Shown one piece after another: positions 20,306 to 23,877 of a DNA stretch of 23,877 bases. The DNA comes from a virus. The stretch's first letter is position 1. Every line of letters begins with the position of its first letter. Position numbers and translations under genes: made by a program. The notes under the pieces were generated by a model. It was not told the DNA's origin. It saw only the letters and a program-made list of their open reading frames with translations, and did no database searches. The stretch lies in the IMG/VR virus record IMGVR_UViG_3300015372_000028, positions 1 to 23,877 of that record. One strand, written 5' to 3'.

Positions 20306-21221
20306 TCTTTACAAGAAGTACCGGCCTCGCCGGCTATCGGACTTACTAGGTCAGGACGGGGCCGTCTCCAGCTTGAAGCTGCTCGTTCAGGAAAATCGGG
20401 TTCCACAGACCATCCTGCTGGCCGGCCCGTCGGGATGCGGTAAGACGACCATTGGAAGGATTCTCAAGGAGAAGCTCGGCTGCGGCGACCCGGACTACTT
20501 CGAGATCAACTGTGCGGACTTCCGCGGGATTGATACGGTCAGGGACATCCGCCGGGCTGTTAACCTCCGGCCGATGGCGGGTGAGTGTCGGATTTGGTTG
20601 ATCGACGAATGCCATAAACTTACCAACGACGCCCAGAACGGCTTGCTCAAGGTCCTCGAGGACACTCCGCCCAAAGTTTACTTCATGTTAGCAACGACGG
20701 ATCCTCACAAGTTGATCAAGGGCATCGTCACCCGGAGCACCCAAATCTCTGTCGTTCCTCTGTCCCTAAAATACCTGGCGGTGTTGGTCCGGGATATCGC
20801 CGCGAAGGAGAAGTACAAACTCACCGAGGATGTGGTGGACGCCCTCGTGGAGGCCGCCGACGGATCCGCTCGCAAGGCCTTGGTTATCCTGGAACAGATT
20901 GGAGGGTTGGCTTCGGAGGACGAACAACTCTCCGCCCTCAAAGGGGCTACGCTCGACAAGATCGTAGTGAAGAAGCTGGTTCAGGTTCTACTCTACGGAC
21001 GGAACAACTGGAGCGAGGCGGCGGGTTGTTTGCGGGCCTTGGAAGAGGAGGACCCGGAGCACATCCGTTACATGATCTTGGGATACTGTCGGAAGGTTCT
21101 GTTAGGCGGTGGCAAGTTGGCTCCACGGGCCTACATCATACTGGATGTCATGGCCGACAATTTCTTTAACAGCAAACAAGCAGGACTCGCCGCAGCCTGC
21201 TGGGAGATAATGAATCAATAA
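20295..21221 (+). CDS. Clamp loader ATPase (DnaX/RFC-like AAA+ protein)
   Basis: Opens and loads the sliding clamp using ATP. The start LYKKYRPRRLSDLLGQD is the classical DnaX/RFC N-terminus. Walker A is GPSGCGKT (44-51), Walker B LIDECH with Asp104/Glu105, and a TRS at 146-148 takes the place of the SRC arginine-finger motif. At 308 residues it is an RFC-small-subunit-sized loader without the tau extension. It overlaps the polymerase by 11 bases. No second loader subunit is in the window, so it may form a homo-oligomer or have a partner gene elsewhere. Confidence 0.92.
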   Translation: METSLYKKYRPRRLSDLLGQDGAVSSLKLLVQENRVPQTILLAGPSGCGKTTIGRILKEKLGCGDPDYFEINCADFRGIDTVRDIRRAVNLRPMAGECRIWLIDECHKLTNDAQNGLLKVLEDTPPKVYFMLATTDPHKLIKGIVTRSTQISVVPLSLKYLAVLVRDIAAKEKYKLTEDVVDALVEAADGSARKALVILEQIGGLASEDEQLSALKGATLDKIVVKKLVQVLLYGRNNWSEAAGCLRALEEEDPEHIRYMILGYCRKVLLGGGKLAPRAYIILDVMADNFFNSKQAGLAAACWEIMNQ

Positions 21222-21227
21222 AGCTAT

Positions 21228-21620
21228 ATGCAACTCATCGAACAACAACACAAACAGATGGTGAAGTCGTTAGTCAAGAACCCGGCGGAGATCTTGGCCG
21301 CCTTGGATCCGGTCAAGGTGGACCTACTCCACGCTATGCTCGGTATTGCGAGCGAGGCCGGGGAATTGTTGGACGCCGTAAAGGCCCACGTCATCTACAA
21401 CAAACCATTGGATAGGGTGAACGTGAAGGAGGAGCTCGGCGACCTTGAGTTCTACTTGGAACAATTCCGGACCAATCCATACATGGACGTTGGTCGCGAG
21501 GAAGTCCTAAGGGGTAACATCGAGAAGCTGGCCAAACGTTACAAGGACTTCAAGTACACCGACAAGCAGGCCGTCGAACGGGCCGACAAACAAGCCGGCG
21601 CCGCCGGATCCATGTCATGA
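21228..21620 (+). CDS. MazG-like nucleoside triphosphate pyrophosphohydrolase
   Basis: An all-alpha NTP pyrophosphohydrolase that removes unwanted nucleotides or alters host alarmone levels. The metal site is E43-x-x-E46 in SEAGELLDAVK and E69-x-x-D72 in EELGDLEFYL, with the phage-typical segment HVIYNKPLDR between. Its 130 residues are a single-domain length. Start 21228 is 6 bases after the loader stop, without a clear ribosome site. In this context it may clean the dNTP pool during replication. The stop overlaps the next gene. Confidence 0.85.
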   Translation: MQLIEQQHKQMVKSLVKNPAEILAALDPVKVDLLHAMLGIASEAGELLDAVKAHVIYNKPLDRVNVKEELGDLEFYLEQFRTNPYMDVGREEVLRGNIEKLAKRYKDFKYTDKQAVERADKQAGAAGSMS

Positions 21621-22138
21621 AAAGCGGGAACGAGGAAAAGACGACCCGGCGGGAACGGGCGGAGATCACCGTCCAGATCGACGAGCTCCGCCTCGGTGAC
21701 GAATGCGTCAACCTCCCGCACAATTACCTACAGGCCGCCCACCAAGCTGCGGACTCCCGGCGGGATGTGGAGTATGCTAAGAACGAGCTGGAGGTGGTGG
21801 ACGCCGACCTCTGCAAGCACATCCGGTCCACACCGGGCAAGTATGGGTTGGAGAAGGTCACCGAGTCGGCGATCAAAGAGATCGTAGTCCTCCAACCACC
21901 TTACAAGGAAGCCCAATCCCGGTTGATCAAGTCCAAGCACCGGCAGGACTTGGATCAGGCCCTCGTGAGTGCCCTCGAGCACAAGAAGAGGGCCCTCGCG
22001 ATGCTGGTGGATTTGCACACCTCCGGTTACTTCTCCGAAGTCAAACCGACCACGGCGGAGGGTCGGCAGTCCATGGAACAGAAGATGAAGGAACGGATAC
22101 GGACCCGCGGGCAACGGAGAGAGGAAGAGGAGGAGTGA
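21617..22138 (+). CDS. Helical protein, possible recombination mediator
   Basis: The 173 residues are charged and nearly all helical: HQAADSRRDVEYAKNELEVV, then KVTESAIKEIVVLQPPYKEA, KSKHRQDLDQALVSALEHKK and ALAMLVDLHTSGYFSEVKP, with an acidic tail (RREEEEE). The central pattern resembles phage UvsY-like mediators that load recombinase on SSB-coated DNA. Its position before an SSB and a RecA-like gene fits that, but this is pattern memory, and a plain coiled-coil protein is possible. The start overlaps the MazG stop (ATGA). The Glu-rich end codes the GGAGGAG ribosome site of the next small gene. Confidence 0.6.
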   Translation: MKSGNEEKTTRRERAEITVQIDELRLGDECVNLPHNYLQAAHQAADSRRDVEYAKNELEVVDADLCKHIRSTPGKYGLEKVTESAIKEIVVLQPPYKEAQSRLIKSKHRQDLDQALVSALEHKKRALAMLVDLHTSGYFSEVKPTTAEGRQSMEQKMKERIRTRGQRREEEEE

Positions 22139-22257
22139 TCATTCTTTACATTTTGCTTGGAGTGTTGCTGCTACCAATAGTCGCCTACTTGGTGATGAAG
22201 TTTGGAACGGCGGGCTACCTTCGGGCGAAGGAACAGTACAACAACCGAAAACCATAA
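22135..22257 (+). CDS. 40-residue single-span membrane protein, GTG start
   Basis: GTG 22135 overlaps the previous stop (GTGA) and has a strong GGAAGAGGAGG ribosome site. The 41 codons, stop included, encode a product with an N-terminal membrane helix (IILYILLGVLLLPIVAYLVM) and a short basic tail (KFGTAGYLRAKEQYNNRKP), so the tail is probably cytoplasmic. It is too short for most gene finders. The overlap, ribosome site and coherent membrane helix support it as real. It sits between the mediator-like and SSB genes; its function is unknown and could be to attach replication proteins to the membrane. Confidence 0.65.
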   Translation: MIILYILLGVLLLPIVAYLVMKFGTAGYLRAKEQYNNRKP

Positions 22258-22270
22258 ACAAAAGGACATT

Positions 22271-23479
22271 ATGTCTAGAACGCAAGAGCGGGAGGAGCGG
22301 CGCCTCAAGTACACGTCAGGCCGCGATCGGGCGAAGAAGAAGGAACAAGGGATGGGCTTTTCAGCCACCTACCTCAAACTACCACAAGGGGCCACATTGT
22401 TCCGGCCGAAGGTTGGCATCTACTTGTTGGATGTCCTCCCTTACCGGGTCGGGAAACACAATCCGTTCGCCCAAGAGGGTTCGCTCCACTACGAGCGGAC
22501 TTACCACCTTCACGGCCGGGTCGGGGCGGATCAGAACGCCTACCTGTGCCCCCGGATGACGAGGAAGAAGCCCTGCCCCATCTGCGAACACCGCCAACGC
22601 CTCATGCGGGACGACGCGGCCGAGAACGAGGCTATGATCAAGGACATCTCCCCGCGGGAGCGCCAGCTCTTCAACATCCGTAACCTCAAGGAGCCAGACA
22701 AGGGCATCCAGTTGTTCGACATCTCCTACCACCTCTTCGGCCGGCTGCTCGACGCCCGGATTAGGGACTCGGACGAGGAGGACGAGTGGGACTTGTTCTA
22801 TCGGCTGGAAGGTGGGCTCACCCTCAAGGTCGGGTTTGCGGAGAAGTCCTTCGGCGGTCGGTCCTTCGTGGAGGCGGAGACGATCGACTTCAAAACCCGG
22901 AAGGAAGACTACGATAACGAGTTCCTCGACCAGGTGTTCAACTTGGATGAGCTCCTGAAGATGGAGGAATACGACGTCCTGAAGGAACGGTTCCTGGAAT
23001 CGGCCGAGGAGAAGGACGACAAGGAAGAGGACGACGAGGTTGAAGACGCCCGCAAGAAGGGCAAACGGACTCCGGCGGACTCCGACGAGGATGATGACGA
23101 CGATGACGGGGACGACAAACCCAAGAAGAAGGCTCGGGTGGAAGTGGACGATGACGACGATGACGAGCCTGCTCCTAAGGCTAAGAAAAAGCGGGTGGAG
23201 GATGACGAGACGCCACCCGACGATGACGACGACGACGAGCCGGCCCCGAAGGGCAAGAAGAAAGCCAAAGGTGAGGACGAGAACTGGGATGACTTCGACG
23301 AGGATGACAAGCCCAAGGGCAAGAAGTCTAAGGACGAGGACGAGGACGAGGACGACGATGATGATGAGCCGGCCCCGAAGAAAAAGCGGGTCGAGGACTC
23401 GGATGATGACGACGACGAGCCGGCACCCAAGAAGAAGAAGGTAAAGGCCGAAGTCAACGGGGACGACGACGATGATTGA
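22271..23479 (+). CDS. Single-stranded DNA-binding protein, gp32-like, with long charged repeat tail
   Basis: Coats single-stranded DNA during replication and recombination. Residues 30-240 form the core, with a zinc site like T4 gp32: His79/His81, Cys93, Cys102 and Cys105 (YLCPRMTRKKPCPICEHR). The N-terminus is basic (REERRLKY) as in gp32 cooperativity arms. From about residue 240 the last 160 residues alternate acidic blocks (runs of Asp) and basic blocks, with EPAPK plus a Lys run repeated four times and weaker copies before. Such tails recruit partners, but this one is much longer and more mixed-charge than gp32's. Start 22271 has AAAGGA upstream; the earlier in-frame region is the membrane protein gene. 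The next gene overlaps its end. Confidence 0.85.
   Translation: MSRTQEREERRLKYTSGRDRAKKKEQGMGFSATYLKLPQGATLFRPKVGIYLLDVLPYRVGKHNPFAQEGSLHYERTYHLHGRVGADQNAYLCPRMTRKKPCPICEHRQRLMRDDAAENEAMIKDISPRERQLFNIRNLKEPDKGIQLFDISYHLFGRLLDARIRDSDEEDEWDLFYRLEGGLTLKVGFAEKSFGGRSFVEAETIDFKTRKEDYDNEFLDQVFNLDELLKMEEYDVLKERFLESAEEKDDKEEDDEVEDARKKGKRTPADSDEDDDDDDGDDKPKKKARVEVDDDDDDEPAPKAKKKRVEDDETPPDDDDDDEPAPKGKKKAKGEDENWDDFDEDDKPKGKKSKDEDEDEDDDDDEPAPKKKRVEDSDDDDDEPAPKKKKVKAEVNGDDDDD
23080..23475 (+). repeat. Degenerate coding repeat in the SSB tail
   Basis: Tandem GAC/GAT runs alternate with GAGCC(G/T)GC(T/C/A)CC-type units coding EPAPK followed by Lys codons. Four clear units and two weaker ones occur. The opposite strand reads as a serine-rich open frame, which is only the shadow of the aspartate codons. 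Such repeats can gain or lose units by slippage. Confidence 0.7.
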
Positions 23480-23877
23480 TTCCCGCAAACTGTTACTGGC
23501 CCGTCGTAAGAAGCTCACCCCGTCCCTCAAGAACGGGGTGAGCAGCGGGTCCACCCTATTGAACCTGGCCTGCGCCGACAACCCGGCCGTCGCCTTCCTC
23601 AAGGGAGGTTACTACTACTTGGTCGGGGACTCGGCCAGCGGGAAGACATGGCTGTCCTTGTCCTGCTTTGCGGAGGCTTGTCAGAACCCCGCCTTCGACA
23701 ACTACGATCTAGTCTTCGATGACGTCGAGGGCGGGGCCCTAATGGACATTGAGCATTACTTCGGCAAGGAGGTTGCCCGACGGCTCGAGCCTCCGACGTT
23801 GGACAAACACGGTGCTTGGAGTAACAGCACCTCCATTGAAACCTTCTATAACAACCTGGACCGGAGGATTGCCAAAG
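23472..23877 (+). CDS. RecA/RadA-like recombinase ATPase (3' partial)
   Basis: The frame runs from ATG 23472, overlapping the SSB stop by 8 bases, to the window edge, giving 135 residues. Walker A is GDSASGKT (52-59) in the context YYYLVGDSASGKTWLSLS, as in phage RecA/UvsX-type and RadA-like ATPases. VFDDVEGGALMDIEHYFG follows where these proteins have the Walker A-proximal acidic loop. It would promote strand exchange during phage recombination, with the SSB and perhaps the mediator-like protein as partners. The C-terminal half, needed to tell RecA from RadA or a helicase, is outside the window. Confidence 0.75.
   Translation, partial: MIDSRKLLLARRKKLTPSLKNGVSSGSTLLNLACADNPAVAFLKGGYYYLVGDSASGKTWLSLSCFAEACQNPAFDNYDLVFDDVEGGALMDIEHYFGKEVARRLEPPTLDKHGAWSNSTSIETFYNNLDRRIAK

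Noticed and set aside
22379-23602. Long - strand frames, one of them serine-rich
   Set aside because: These are shadows of the SSB gene; GAC/GAT aspartate runs read as serine or valine/isoleucine on the other strand.
1-23877. tRNA genes, integrase, attachment sites or insertion sequences
   Set aside because: Gaps between genes are short, I saw no cloverleaf or CCA-ending arms in them, and no recombinase or transposase motifs in any frame.

Overview
This window looks like the early/replication part of a double-stranded DNA tailed phage genome (or a contig from one). Every supported gene is on the + strand. Genes are packed with ATGA/GTGA stop-start overlaps, most products are small and unrecognised, and there is a phage replication set: initiator, DnaB-like helicase, sliding clamp, family A polymerase, clamp loader, gp32-like single-strand binding protein and the start of a RecA-like recombinase. 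The DNA is GC-rich. I see no tRNA, rRNA, integrase, structural gene or CRISPR, and nothing that fixes the host.

Region 1 (1-5137): ten genes, small except for one SNF2-type helicase. Nine copies of a short element, GGGCC-N5-CCCGC-TWATA, sit between them, nearly all ending 6-8 bases before an ATG. These genes lack a Shine-Dalgarno sequence, so the element looks like a repeated phage promoter that gives almost leaderless transcripts. The only gap above 200 bases (3495-3699) holds a good sigma70-like promoter and an AT-rich palindrome.

Region 2 (5134-9895): a run of stop-start-coupled small genes, many with GGAGG-type ribosome sites. They include a DUF6011-like zinc protein, a zinc-ribbon protein, a DUF2786-like protein, and a gene interrupted by an in-frame TGA. 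A strong 10-bp hairpin (9921-9948) separates this run from the replication module.

Region 3 (9964-12528): a winged-helix replication initiator, a DnaB-like helicase and a small winged-helix protein.

Region 4 (12525-16181): a 7-deazaguanine DNA modification cluster: QueD, QueE, a phosphoribosyltransferase-GTP cyclohydrolase I fusion, a small unknown protein, and a DpdA/TGT-like DNA transglycosylase. The transglycosylase begins directly at its catalytic strand. The segment that normally starts such proteins appears to be encoded just downstream as a separate 62-residue ORF. No QueC is present, so the final base could be an early intermediate, or QueC may come from elsewhere. GGATCC sites are unusually frequent, which would fit a genome protected from restriction.

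Region 5 (16162-23877): sliding clamp, a family 4 uracil-DNA glycosylase fused to a DnaQ-like exonuclease, an unknown ORF, a separate family A polymerase domain, clamp loader ATPase, MazG-like pyrophosphohydrolase, a possible recombination mediator, a 40-residue membrane protein, a zinc-binding SSB with a long repetitive charged tail, and a RecA-like ATPase running off the window. The polymerase is thus split into exonuclease and polymerase genes.
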